Below the pieces are notes generated by a model. That model saw nothing but the letters and a program-made list of their open reading frames with translations. It had not been told where the DNA came from and did no database searches. From Ceratorhiza oryzae-sativae (Eukaryota; Basidiomycota; Agaricomycetes; Cantharellales; Ceratobasidiaceae): DNA of 64,000 nt. The stretch is taken from assembly GCA_030998015.1 (NCBI GenBank), contig JARWMV010000001.1:472916-536915 (forward strand), in the 5' to 3' direction. The translations under genes were made by a program, and so were the position numbers. Below, in pieces: positions 25,233 through 36,490 of the stretch (positions are counted from its first letter, which is position 1; each line of letters begins with the position of its first letter).

Positions 25233-26688
25233 ATGAGCCAACCCGAAGTTGACCATCTTTCTATCCTGAAGAATTCGGTCCTTCCCGAGTACTCTGTATC
25301 ACCCATAACCGGGTTTGCGCCACCAAAGTCCAGCCCGCCAGCTACCAAATTTTCCTTCACTGCCCTCACGCCATGGCTAGAGATCTCACAGAAGATACCC
25401 GAGCTCTTAAAGCAATCTAATGCGGAATTCAGAACATCGGTAGATCAGATGCCTTTGCTGTCTATGCCTGACGACGCCCAGTAGAAGAATGGCGGCTGGC
25501 CTATGTAATCCTCAGCACACTGGCAGCGGCCTATGTCTGGGGCTCGACAACAGAAGCACAGGCCATAGATAGACTTCCATATGCCCTTGCACTGCCTCTA
25601 CGAGACATATCGTATGAGCTTGAAGTAGAACCTGGTATTGCGTACGTCGCTGGAGGAATCTGGAACCATTTTTACAACGAAAGCTGTCTCAAGATGAAGA
25701 CGGTCAATTAGACTGTATCGTCTCATTGACCGGTACACCCGACGAAACTCATTTCAATCTTACTACTCTCCGAGTCGAGCGGGCTGGTGGCGAAGGAGTC
25801 GTACACGGTATGATGGCAGTCCAACAGGCCATCCAAGCGATGCAACAAACTCGCGGCACAAAACCTGATCCACAAGACCATGCCTACGATTTGATCGCTG
25901 AATCACTGCGCAATATGTCCGCGTCGATCGAGGATGCACCATCGAACTTAAGAAGATGCGGAATGGTTGCGAGCCCAGTGTATTTTACAACCAGCTACGA
26001 CCGTTCTTGTCAGGATTCGGGTCGGTGAGAGTGCATAAATATTCTTTCTTAAGGACAACTTTTAATTAATTTGCTCATAGAACCCAAACCTTCCAAAAGG
26101 CGTGTTTTATCCATCCAAACCCGATGGGACACCAGACAACGGCCAGGGGGAGTGGCTAAAGCTTAGCGGGGCCACCGCTGGTCAATCTTCCCTCTTCCAA
26201 GCCTTCGACATTCTACTAGGTGTGAAACATCCGGTCGCAGGAGACGCAGATAGGGGCGTGTTTGTTAAAGCGATGAGAAAGGCTATGCCAGGTGGGCTGA
26301 CCGCGCGACCCGTCGTTCGACTTAGCCGATACTGAGCTGAAAGTTGCTTGTAGGCTGCCACGCACAATTCTTAGAGAGTATCTCTGCCCTCCCCTCTCTT
26401 CGAAGATTCATGCAAGTGATCCAATCGAAAGACGACACTGTGTCCCCATCTGGGTTGGGAGCGCTTGAGGCTTATAATGAAGCGCTTTCCCGGCTGGAAC
26501 AATTCCGAAATGAGCATTTCAAGATAGTCGCTTTATATGTGATTGGACCGGCTCGACAAGCTGCTCAGGCGATGCTCGTTCAGGAACCCCACGATTCTCA
26601 GCTACGAGGCACGGGGGGCAGCGATTTGAGTCGCTTGCTCAAGGGCATGCGGGAGGACACGCAAGGCTCAAGCCTACCTCGTGATTGA
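25233..26688 (+). CDS. Indoleamine 2,3-dioxygenase (Bna2-type)
   Basis: Haem dioxygenase converting L-tryptophan to N-formylkynurenine, the first step of the kynurenine route to NAD. The ATG at 25233 opens MSQPEVDHLSILKNSVLPEY followed by SVSPITGFAPP, a typical IDO beginning. Core pieces are EEWRLAYVILSTLAAAYVWG, RLPYALALPLRDIS, LEPFLQRKLSQDEDG, VVHGMMAVQQAIQAM, NLPKGVFYPSKPDGT, GQSSLFQAFDILLG, MPGCHAQFLESIS and RNEHFKIVALYVIGPA, whose His is the likely proximal haem ligand. Two clear introns lie near 26022-26080 and 26291-26354. The stop is 26686-26688. Three apparent missing bases break the literal frame (25477-25479, about 25655-25658, 25950-25951). It starts only 185 bp after the ubp2 stop, on the same strand. 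The identification is secure from the domain text. Confidence 0.88.
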
Positions 26689-27110
26689 TGCTCCAAATCC
26701 TCACGTCACTGCATCGCATTTTTATCATGAATATAAAATTATCTCGTAATTGGCATACTAAATGCGGTTGTCGCTGATCCACTTGATTATGTGCTCTTGT
26801 CACCCAACCTTGGGGGAGGATATTACGAGCCGAGTTCACACTACGGTAAGACATCTCGAACGATAGATTCGTGTTTGGTATCGAGCGTGAGTCGAGGTAT
26901 AATCATAAATACAAATGCGGCGGGGAAAGGAGAAGGGTCGGTGGCTTTCGTTTGAAATATAAGATCCCCCACAAGATGAGCCATAGAAAACAGGGATACG
27001 GATGTTGCTCGCAGTGGGCACAAAACGTTTATACAAGTCCCCCCACGCTTAATTTGGATAAACGTATCTTCAAGAGGAGGTAGAAGATGGCCCCCCAGGA
27101 GCTTCAGTAT
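26689..27110. other. Convergent 3' regions
   Basis: The 3' flanks of the IDO gene (+) and the DUF3074 gene (-) meet here. The sequence gaatataaaattatc at 26728-26742 could act in polyadenylation of the IDO transcript. No coding signal was recognised. Confidence 0.4.
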
Positions 27111-28422
27111 TTATAGCGGAACTTGTGCTAGCTGGGGTAGTAGAGCAGAGGTGCTTAAAGCATTCACACTTTTTCTCCTGGCCTTTTTTATGAGAGAAAG
27201 GGAGCTGGAGCGTGAGACAATTTTGGGCTTGCGGCCTGTCTGCCCCTCGCGCTTCGCAGCCATATATTCGACCACTTGAGGGACCCTCTGGGACAAAGAG
27301 GAAACTAATATCAGCATAAATATAGATTGGGCTGTGAGTACGTACCTCGGAGAATTGTCTCGGCATCTTACGTTCTGAGATAAAGTCTGGTATGGAGCCT
27401 CCTATCTGATTCATTGTCACAGCCCTAGGGCCGAGGGGTAAGGTTAGACATACACGCAGAGGGAAATAGGTGATACTTACATCCATTCGACTTTATCGTC
27501 AACCTCCATCAAACGTTCGATAGTGGTAAACCTACCTCGTACGCCCTTTTCTTCCAATGCTTTCAGACCCTGTTTCTTATATGTTGAGAACCAAGGACTC
27601 TGACAAATAGGCAATGAAGTAAATCGCCTTACCTCGTTGTCGCCCACATCGAACGGGATGCTAACAACCCATCCTTGACGTGGAGGGTTGTCATCGAGCG
27701 AAGTAGCAAGAAGGACGGTAAATGTACGAGGAGATACTGGCGGGGAGTAGCTATAGTGGAATGTCCATCCTGCAATAATCGATTGAGCGACTGGTACATA
27801 GGGGTACAGGGTAGATGATCCAATAGCCGGCTGACCTTCGTAATCGCCATCAAGGTATGGTTCAAGATGAGTAGCGGAAACTAGCTCTGGTACATATTCC
27901 TCTTGGCTAGCACAGTGGCGAATACCTAGTTTTATAGAATGTTGGGAAAGATTTATGTTGTAAAGAGTGAATGCGCACCAACAACTTCCCAAAATTCGTG
28001 GAAAGTACCATGCTCAATAGGATGATAGCTGTTAAGTGTTGATGTTGCGACGTGGGAGGGTTGGATCCGTCAGCATGAGTTCGAGATGTGGATTTAGATA
28101 TAGATATGAGATCACGGCAAAAAGAACGCACGTACCTTAGTCGACCGTGCCAACTCGGTCCAGAACTAACTTTTTGGCTGAAGGTTTGAACTAGCCCATC
28201 ATGATACGTCTTCCCAGGGGGCCAATGAACTGTCGAAGCAAGCAATGCGTTTGCGGAAGAGAGAAGGACGTTGAGCGGAGGTATGTCTGAGAATTAACCA
28301 TCGCATGGCCCAAGTTGAACAACCAACGTTTTAAACGCCACCACAAAACGAAAGGACCACGCACTATTTTTGTTAACCGGAGTAAGAGAAAATTCGTAGC
28401 TTGTCTTGTTTCTGTTCGGCAT
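27111..28422 (-). CDS. DUF3074 (START-like) domain protein
   Basis: Fungal protein with a START-like fold (DUF3074); a lipid- or ligand-binding role is inferred from the fold family only. The start is ATG 28422 (MPNRNKTSYEFSLTPVNKN), spliced to NIPPLNVLLSSANALLAS and WPPGKTYHDGLVQTFSQKV. Next come YHPIEHGTFHEFWEVV, EEYVPELVSATHLEPY, the diagnostic HYSYSPPVSPRTFTVLLATS and WVVSIPFDVGD, then LEEKGVRGRFTTIERL, VEWM, NQIGGSIPDFISERKMP and RVPQVVEYMAAKREG. A Ser/Lys-rich tail stops at 27111. All six introns restore phase without frame breaks: this is one of the clean genes in the window. It is divergent from the homogentisate dioxygenase gene. Confidence 0.8.
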
Positions 28423-29938
28423 TTTTAAACAGCCGGTAGGGGTGACGGTTGAATTGGAGAATAAATGGGTAGAGTTCCCCGGAACGAGCGCTGATTCACG
28501 TGGGGCAGGTGTACTGCTGGAAAGTTGGTTTGCGTCGACAACGGATGGAGAGATTACAACGAAGTGCGCTCTTATATGCACGTAAGCATTGTAGGCATCC
28601 CCACACTTAATACCAATCGGCCCAAATAGGGTAGTGACGTTCAGCGAGAAGGCAGCCCTCCACAAGCGCAACGTGTGCTCCACTTGACATCATTGGCCCC
28701 ACCTAACAGGCATTTTTGTTCAAAATCTACAAAATCTACCAGGAGGTGGCACAGCATTGGAGATGAAGGGTAACTATGATGTCATACTCACACTTTGCGA
28801 TTGGAGATGTGGTCTCAGCACCTCTGAGCCGTCCCCCTCAATCTGCCACCGAATTTTGGAGTTTGCTTACAGTCCACTGAAGATATTGGTGACACAATCT
28901 CGATTACATAGATTCAGATGGATCTGCCGCGAATGCCAAATGAAGGCGCAGAAAGGGAGCCCGCCGTGGTGGAGGGTATCGAAAAGATTTCGCTAGACAT
29001 TGATGGGAGCACAAGCCGGAAAGTTCAAATGTCGAGCACGCAGCGGATAGGCTTCCTAAATCTAAAACTTCAAACAAATTAGAGGGCCGGTGACAACGCC
29101 GCCAACCACAGTGTTGAACAGTCATTCTAGTCGCCGTAGCTATCAATCAAGGCACAAAAGGCAAACTAGTTGTTGAGCATCTCTCAATGCGAAAAATACT
29201 AAGCAAGAGGTTACTGTAGTGTTAATCGTTTTTTATGCTGCATTTTCTGATTGCGGTGCGAGGGTTTCCGTCGACGAAGACCAAGAGCTCAACTTTCAAG
29301 GCTTTGACGTGTAAGGTAGCGCGCATACTAGCTGAGTAGATTCACCGTATAATAGCAGGGTCGGTGCCAGCACCCCGAGAGATCGAGGTTCAGCTCGTCG
29401 AAGTACGTAGTCGGGCGGTTCACATTAAGGAGTCGGAAGAGGGGTTTGTGCATTACAATGATTTGGTCATCCAACCTCTGGCCCCTGTGCCGGTCATCAA
29501 ACTCGTGCCGAGGCACTCACCACTTCGACAACCATGGTCAAACAATATCTCGTCAAACTTACAACGTCAGCAAGTATCGATTATTGATTTTTTTTTTACG
29601 ATTAATGGCAAAAAGCTCCCATTAAACGCCGCATATACTCGCCCCCTCATTTCCGTCAGCCTGATCACACAGCCTGTAATCTGGGTCACATTGGCAGAGG
29701 CGGGAGTTCAAAAGATTCTTCTCTCCGCGGATATCCGCTTCTGATCGGTAAATAATCTGGATAAATAATTGATCCTACGAAGATTCAGCCCGAACCGGCC
29801 TGGCCGGCGTCGATGCCTAGATGTCCCAATCTTGGTCTGCTTCATGGAGACGCGACAAACAAGGTGTCTGCAGTTAAAAGCGGGCTATCCTATACGAACC
29901 AAACCGCCTCCATAACCATTTTTCGAACTCAACCACCT
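28423..29938. other. Divergent intergenic region between DUF3074 and HGD genes
   Basis: About 1.5 kb. It contains an open frame at 29364-29744 (+, begins MPAPREIEVQLVEVRSRA) and short minus-strand frames, none recognisable. A T10-class run lies near 29588-29597. Promoters of the two flanking genes are expected here. Confidence 0.4.
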
Positions 29939-32240
29939 ATGCTCCGCAACACTGCTCGTGCATTTCGCGCTACTCACTCTCGGTTCGCGGTGTGTACTAA
30001 ATCTGTACATTATCATGCTGGCTTGTTGACATTCTCGATAGCTGAGTCGCGGCATCGCAAGTGCCACGGCAAAGTCAGCCTTCCTCACGAAACCCACAGA
30101 CAAAGACCCGTATCAGTACCAGGTAAGCCGAAGGTCGCGCGTCAGCGTCCCCAAGCTAACGCTCGCCCATTAGGTCGGGTTCGGTAACAGGTTCGCTAGT
30201 GAAGCTATGTATGTGTTTCATATCTTGATCATTCTATGACCTTTTCATCGAGCTATTCTTTCAGACCAGGCGTTTTACCCCAAGGCCAGAACAGTCCACA
30301 AAAGTGCGCGTACGACTTGTATGCAGAGCAGGTAGGTTGCCGAACTGCCGAGCAAACCCCGAGTCTGATGAATGACGTCAACAAGATCACTGCAACTGCA
30401 TTCGTCGCACCTCGCAAAGACAACCAGAACGCATGGCTATATAGAATCCGACCAGCTGTAGCGCACCAAGGCTTCACTGAGCTGCCTGATAATCCGGATG
30501 TAAGTATGCTACGATCCTAGCTATTTCATATGTTGATACCATTATGTTTCTTTACATAGTTAGAGTCCAACTTTTTACCACTGAATCCGAAAGTGCAGTT
30601 TAGCCCAACTCAGCTAGGTGAACCAGCCCTTTGACAGCTAAAAAAAATTGGACTAAACGGTGGCTTAGCCTGGCGTCCTTTTTCCTGCCGTCTTCATCAG
30701 ATAAAGTCGATTTTGTCAGCGGGCTGAAGACTCTCGCCGGTTCAGGAGACCCGACTCTGAACGAAGGCCTTGCGATTCATATCTATAGTGCAAACACATC
30801 TATGGAAAAACGCGCGGTCGTTAACGCAGATGGGGATCTCTTGTTTGTTCCACAACTCGGTCGCCTGGATATCCAAACAGAGTTTGGACGGCTAATGGTT
30901 CGTCCTGGAGAAATTTGTGTTGTCCAACGAGGAGTGCGGTTCAAGGTCAGGCTGCCAGACGGCAATTCACGGGGCTGTGAGTTTTTGTTTTTCCTTCAGC
31001 CCGATCGTGGATTCACCTCCTGGCTCCTAGATATCCAGGAGATCTTTGGATCCCGCTTTGAGTTACCTGAGCTTGGTCCGCTCGGAGCGAATGGATTGGC
31101 TAACCCCAGAGACTTTGAGTTCCCAGTCGCAAGCTTCGATCTGGATCAATCTCCCTGGGAGAGTGAGCACCCTACGATTTTCAGCTGGGATTTTTGAATT
31201 CTTACTAGTGTTGGCAGTTGTTTACAAACTTGGAGGTAAGCTCTTCTCGGGCAAACAGAACCATACACCGTTCGATGTTGTTGCATACCATGGAAAGTGA
31301 GTCAGAATCAATGACGAGTCAGTACATTTTATCAATTATCCCAATAGTTACGTACCATACAAGTATGCTCTCGAGAAATTCATCAACGTTGGCTCAATCT
31401 CTAAAGATCATATGGATCCGTACGTAAAATATCCCGGGTATTCCGGAAATTCAGTTAGCCTCATCATTTTTACACAGATCCATTTTTTGTGTTTTGACGG
31501 CTAAATCCAAGACACCTGGGACACCTCTCACAGACTTTTTGATTTTCAGCCCACGTTGGGACGTTGCGACCGAGACGTATCGACCGCCTTACTACCACCG
31601 CAATGCGTATAGCTTCAGACTCATCTGAAAACCTCCGTCTTGACTTTGGATTCTAGTGCCTCCGAGTTCATGGGGCTTATTTACGGCAAGCCATTCCGAT
31701 AAATCTACGCATCGCATATTTGAACTCATTTGAACGTAGGAAACTACGGCGGCCGAAGTGACGACTTCGCCCCTGGAGGCGCCAGCTACGAATGTGGCCA
31801 TGTAGCTCATGGAGGTAACCATTTCACTTCATACGGCTAATATGAAGTTACAAGCCCTTCTTCGCGCAGTCGCCTACGAAGAATTCAAGGCTGCGAGCGA
31901 AGGAAATCTTCAGCCCATGGTTATCAGTGAGGGAACGATTGGTGCGCGAAGATTGATAGCTCCCGGAGAATAAACTCACACCATTTCGGCAATAACTTTA
32001 GCCTTTATGATGGAATCTAGCCAAATGTTCACCTTGACGGATTACGCGATGAAAAGGAGTGGTAAACTGCATGGTAAGTGAGGCGCAGCTCGAGATTGAA
32101 CCTGCAGGTATTTTGGCTAATAAATAAATACAGTGCACAATCCTGCGATGTGGGACAATCTTGACGCACAATTCCTCAAACATCTGGATTCTGTGAACAA
32201 GAATCTGAAGGATCATGGCCTTCCTGTGTTGAAAGATTAA
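29939..32240 (+). CDS. hmgA: Homogentisate 1,2-dioxygenase
   Basis: Fe(II) ring-cleaving dioxygenase converting homogentisate to maleylacetoacetate in phenylalanine/tyrosine breakdown. Fifteen introns are implied; one (31686-31739) is GC-AG. The best start is ATG 29939: exon 1 ([17 protein letters not shown]) joins, through a phase-0 intron ending gatag, to [14 protein letters not shown] and then [16 protein letters not shown]. There is no in-frame ATG nearer the conserved core. Family text includes [94 protein letters not shown] (metal His and Glu) and GHVAHG (third ligand His). The protein ends [12 protein letters not shown], stop 32238-32240. A T seems missing in the run 30679-30683 ([12 protein letters not shown]). 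The first 35 residues look like a mitochondrial presequence. Confidence 0.9.
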
Positions 32241-32872
32241 CCGTCCGGGAATAACCACGTTCCGATCTGAACAAGAAGAGGGGCATCTTCGGTTATTGGA
32301 AAACAGGGGCGTTATGCGCTTTGGCGTTCACTGACTCGAGGATATATGTAATCAATGTGCAATAGTTATATAACCTTGGTTTCGATGTCACGTAGATGGC
32401 GAGCGATACTATTGCTTCGTATGCAAAACCACGCGGTCCTTATGCCCCAATCCTGGATATGGGTACTGGAAAAACATTCACCCGAATATGTATTGCGGAG
32501 TGGTTCTCGTGCAACGCAACGAGGCCGTGCTTAACCGCCGCGGATCTATTCCCGAAACGAAGACGCAATTAGGAGCGTGTACATCAGGGGCGGGATATTT
32601 CCGTCACTGTATCTTGCCAGTATTCGTGGAATCAGGAGGGCCAGCCTATTCAGAAGAACTGACTCAAGTGGTTATGTGGGCTCAGTTTAACCGAAGCTTC
32701 AAAAGGGGCACTCGCATTGGAGGAATGAGTGTGACGCGGCGACCTCCCCCCCCTTCTACCGACCCCGCACTCTCGCCTCTGAGGCAAACATTCTATCTTC
32801 ATATCACCCTTGAACTGAACCATATCTCTCGCCAAACTACGCTCTGCCCTGCTCCTTCGGTCGCAAACAACC
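32241..32872. other. Intergenic between HGD and FAD monooxygenase
   Basis: Same-strand spacer that should carry the monooxygenase promoter. A 58-codon frame near 32396 (MASDTIASYAKPRGPYAP) is not recognisable. A C-rich tract (cctccccccccttc) lies at about 32743-32756. Confidence 0.4.
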
Positions 32873-34792
32873 ATGAACGGCCATGACCATCTCGGACATC
32901 GCAACGGATATGTTCCAGGCACCCGCTTAAAAGTTGCAATCGTCGGCTGTGGGATTGGTGGCCTGGCCTGTGGCTATAGCCTGAAAACAGCAGGGCACGA
33001 TGTTACTATATATGAAGCAGCACGTAATATTGGCGAGGTAACAAGCTCGTCGTAATCGATGTCTCGAGAGTTCGCTAAGCGCCTGACTGCTCATCTAGGT
33101 CGGGGCTGGCATTCAGGTAACACCCAACCTTTCTCGCATACTTATAAAGTGGGGATTAAAGCGTAAATTGGATGAGCAAGGTGCGTCTTTGCAGCCGAAA
33201 GCACTTTGCGTCATCTAAATTATCACCTCCCCAGCCGTGATCCCAGAGGCTGTCGTTTTTCGGCGATGTAAGCTCGGGCTGAACGAAAGGTAGCCACCGG
33301 ACTAATGTCTGCATATAGACAAGACAGGGGAGAAAGTCGGATACTCGACATGGGGCTCTAAAATGGAACGAGACCATGGATCGCCCTACTACCACGTTCA
33401 TGTGAGGATATGGTTAGATAGACATGTTCGTCGGCTCATGTGATGCCGTAGCGTGCAGATCTTCACCGCATGATCTATGAACTTGCGCAAAGTGCGGGAG
33501 TAATTATTCGGCTATCATCTCAAGTCCAATCCATTAATCCATCTCGACCATCTATGCTCCTTGCAACCGGGGAAGTCATCAACTGTGATCTGATTATCGG
33601 AGCAGATGGGGTAAAGAGTAAAATACGTGAAATAGTTATTGGGGCACCAGATCGGCCCAGGCCGACGGGGGATGCGGCATACCGGTACGTGGTTCGCGGT
33701 TCATCTCGCATTTGTGCTGACAGGCTCCGACGGTTTATCCAGCGCCATCATCCCTGCCGAGAAAATGATGGGAGATCCTGAACTGAAAGGGCTGTTAGAC
33801 CACCCAGAGGTAAGGCGTGAGGATAGCGACGCAAATAGTTTCTGGGTTTATGCTGACATATCTCGTCTACGTAGATGACAGCGTGGATGGGGCCAGGACG
33901 TCACGTAATGGGCTATTGCATCCGTGGTCGTAAAGAATACAACCTCGTACTACTCCACCCAGATGGGCGGGATGGTAGTGCGCCAGCGGTTGAAAGCTGG
34001 ACTGCTATGGGAAGCGTTGACGATATGCGCCGGGACTTCAGCGGCTGGGAGCCAAGGTAGACCTTCCGTTTCGTCTTCTTGGCTGTAGCATATACTGACG
34101 TGGATCTAATACTTGAAAGGATCGAAAAGATGCTGCAGCTCGTCCCATCCCCGCTCAAGTGGTTGCTCGCCGACCGCGAGCCGCTTGAGAAGTGGGTTCA
34201 TGACAGCGGAAAAGTTGTGTTGTTGGGAGACGCATGCCATCCGATGTTGGTGAGTATGCTCCGCTGATTGGATTCCCGGACAATGAGACTAATTCCGTGT
34301 AGCCCTACCGTGCGCAAGGTGCCGCTATGGCTGTGAGTCAATATAGAATAATGAAGAGGTGACAATCACGCTGACGTCGACCAGGTCGAAGACGCAGCCG
34401 TTCTAGGTAGCATCCTGTCTCGGCTACGCACTCCAAAGGATCTCCCAAGGCTCCTCAAAGCATATCAAAATCTCCGGCTCCCAAGGACGTCAGAGTCTCA
34501 GCGATCTGCCCGACTGAACCAGTTCATATTCCACCTCCCCGATGGCCCTGAACAAGAAGCGCGTGATGCGGACATGGGGCGCGCAATGAAATGGGAGGAA
34601 GAGCGACTAAGGAGGGAACGTGAAGTGTTAGACGGTCGACCTAGAAATACTGCCGAGGATCCAACGTGGAAAGGCAACATGAACCAGTGGGCAGACCAAG
34701 CCAAGAACAAGTACCAGTTTGGATACGACGCGTATGCCGCCGTCGAAGAATGGTGGAATTCCGGAGGAAGAGAGGAGATATATGGTCGATAA
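32873..34792 (+). CDS. FAD-dependent aromatic monooxygenase (salicylate 1-hydroxylase-like)
   Basis: Group A flavoprotein monooxygenase that would use NAD(P)H and O2 to hydroxylate an aromatic acid; salicylate-like substrates are inferred from the family. The ATG is 32873. The FAD-binding GxGxxG motif is VAIVGCGIGGLACG (near 32935), continued by GAGIQVTPNLSRIL after an intron. The DG motif is LIIGADGVKSKIRE (about 33590) and the GD motif is VVLLGDACHPMLPYRAQGAA (from about 34215), followed by AVEDAAVLGSILSRL. The protein is about 450 residues and ends EEWWNSGGREEIYGR, stop 34790-34792. Ten or so introns all resolve in phase, with no frame break, including a choice of acceptor near 33744 giving RAIIPAEKMMGD. 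No signal peptide is visible, so it is probably cytosolic. It lies 632 bp downstream of the HGD gene in the same direction. Confidence 0.88.
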
Positions 34793-35115
34793 ATGAATTA
34801 TTTTGTAATTGTACAGATTTCTTGGCTTCTTCATGTTTAAGTGAGCGGCTGAGGGTCCGAGCAGGACTCCGCTCAGAATTTTGCCTTTTCTGTCGGCACT
34901 AGGCAGTGATTCATAGACATCAATGGAAACATCTGTTTCTGCTGACTTGTATTCTGTCGCATCATTAAACTTGAAAAAAATTGGTATAAGAGGAGGTAGT
35001 GACATAAGGAGTGTAAAAAGGCTACATCGCACCGTTTCCTGCGTCTAACCACATATGTTCGACAGCCTTAGGTGACGATAAATGATTAAGGGAAAGATAC
35101 CACAATACAGGAGAG
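34793..35115. other. Convergent 3' regions
   Basis: The 3' flanks of the monooxygenase (+) and vti1 (-) meet here. Only short open frames are present and nothing was recognised. Confidence 0.35.
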
Positions 35116-35953
35116 CTAGCGACTGAGCTTGAACCACAAAATAAGAACGATGAGGATAACAAGAATCGCAATAATAGCCCATGTTATGAAACGCTGCTGA
35201 TACATCCTGAACCGTCATTAGTACAGAAGAAATAATAGGGAAACATTCTTACCGTCGAATCATCTGCTTAAGAGTCCCGCTCGCTCTATCAATACTACGA
35301 TCGGCAGTTTGAAGGGTGTCTCGGGTATGTTCACTTCACAAAGGGATACTCTATGAGTCACAAACCTGGCGACTGCCGTAATGACAACTTACATTTGCTC
35401 CCGCTGGACACGGAGCGAGCGAAGAATATCAACGCCAACATCCTCTGTCTCTAGGGCAATGCGATGGGAGTCCTCAAGCCTGCGAGACGAGTCGGCCAAA
35501 GTTTGCGTCCCGGTGAGGAGTCTGGTACGTTGATTGACGGCATCATCCGCGTATGGGTCGTCAGCTCCAGAGGTTGCGTGTGAAAATAACTCTGAGCGAG
35601 AGGCTTGAAGATGGAGATCTTTCTATGTGTCACCGCTCGCGTTAGCCGACACGCAATGCAATGGGAGGCGAACAACTCACAGCGCTCTTCTTCCAACGAG
35701 CGAGCTCAGATTTGAAGCCACGAACTCGGGTATTGTATGTGCCCCGAACGCTCTGCGGCATACCCTGGATCTCCACCTCCATTTGCGAAATCATTTCATC
35801 CGCTTCGTCAAGCTCCATCTCGACACGGCGCAGCGAGGCCTTGCGCTGCTCGCCATTGGTAGCAGGGGCTTCAAGCTTTTCGCGAACGGAAGTGATGAGC
35901 TGCTGAAAATCTTGTGCATAGGAATCAAACAGGGCGGTTGGAGAGCTGTCCAT
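35116..35953 (-). CDS. vti1: Vesicle SNARE Vti1
   Basis: Qb-SNARE working in Golgi-endosome-vacuole fusion. The ATG at 35953 opens MDSSPTALFDSYAQDFQQL, the Vti1 N-terminal three-helix domain (REKLEAP, RRVEMELDEADEMISQMEVE, RVRGFKSELARWKKS). An intron near 35681 leads to KDLHLQASRSELFSH, then RTRLLTGTQTLADSSRRLED and LETEDVGVDILRSLRVQREQ. The SNARE motif continues with TLQTADRSIDRASGTLKQMI. A C-terminal membrane anchor, TWAIIAILVILIVLILWF, is followed by KLSR and the stop at 35116-35118. It has the expected size of about 225 residues and no frame break was noticed. Its 3' end converges on the monooxygenase gene. Confidence 0.92.
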
Positions 35954-36490
35954 CGTTTACAAGCCGTGAGGCAACGCTAGGGGTAGCAAAGGTGGTGGCA
36001 ATCCGGCAACTATAGGGATTAGTTCGCTAAGCGAGAGACTAGGTGTTTTGAACATAATATTCTGCTTACATTAAGGGCGATGACCAGGATGGTGATGGTT
36101 GCTTGCGGTGGTGGTGGGAATGAGTGGGACGGTACTGCGGTGGCTGTGCCCCCTCCTGGAAAGGCACAGGTGGTTCATCATGTAAACAAACGACAATAAT
36201 ACGCTCATCAACTGCCTTATTCTGAATATCTTGGGTGAAGTAATAGGTCGATTCCCAGTGTTAGATACTTATGGGTCACAAAATGAGTTCCGATTGCAAT
36301 CAAGTTACTTACATCATAAAACCAGCACGATTACTTCCGACGCTGGTAATAATCGTGCGAGATGGAAAATAAGAGGCCATGTAGTCCGAATACAAGGTCC
36401 AGTCAAGGAAGATCCAGTCCCCTGAACTGAGCAGTCCAGCAGCATATTACAAATCAAAAAAAAAAACAGTTTCAAACGAAATTGGGAGGG
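35954..36490. other. Intergenic upstream of vti1
   Basis: About 540 bp that should include the vti1 promoter. An A run (caaaaaaaaaaaac) lies near 36457-36468. No gene was recognised. Confidence 0.35.

Noticed and set aside
29364..29744. Plus-strand frame of 126 residues in the DUF3074-HGD gap
   Set aside because: No recognised family, runs through a T-rich tract, and no exon logic links it to HGD.
32396..32572. Small plus-strand frame between HGD and the monooxygenase
   Set aside because: 58 codons, no recognisable domain, no splice continuation; could be chance.
33700..33750. Frameshift in the FAD monooxygenase near AAYR
   Set aside because: Choosing the acceptor at ttatccag gives RAIIPAEKMMGD in frame, so no break is needed.
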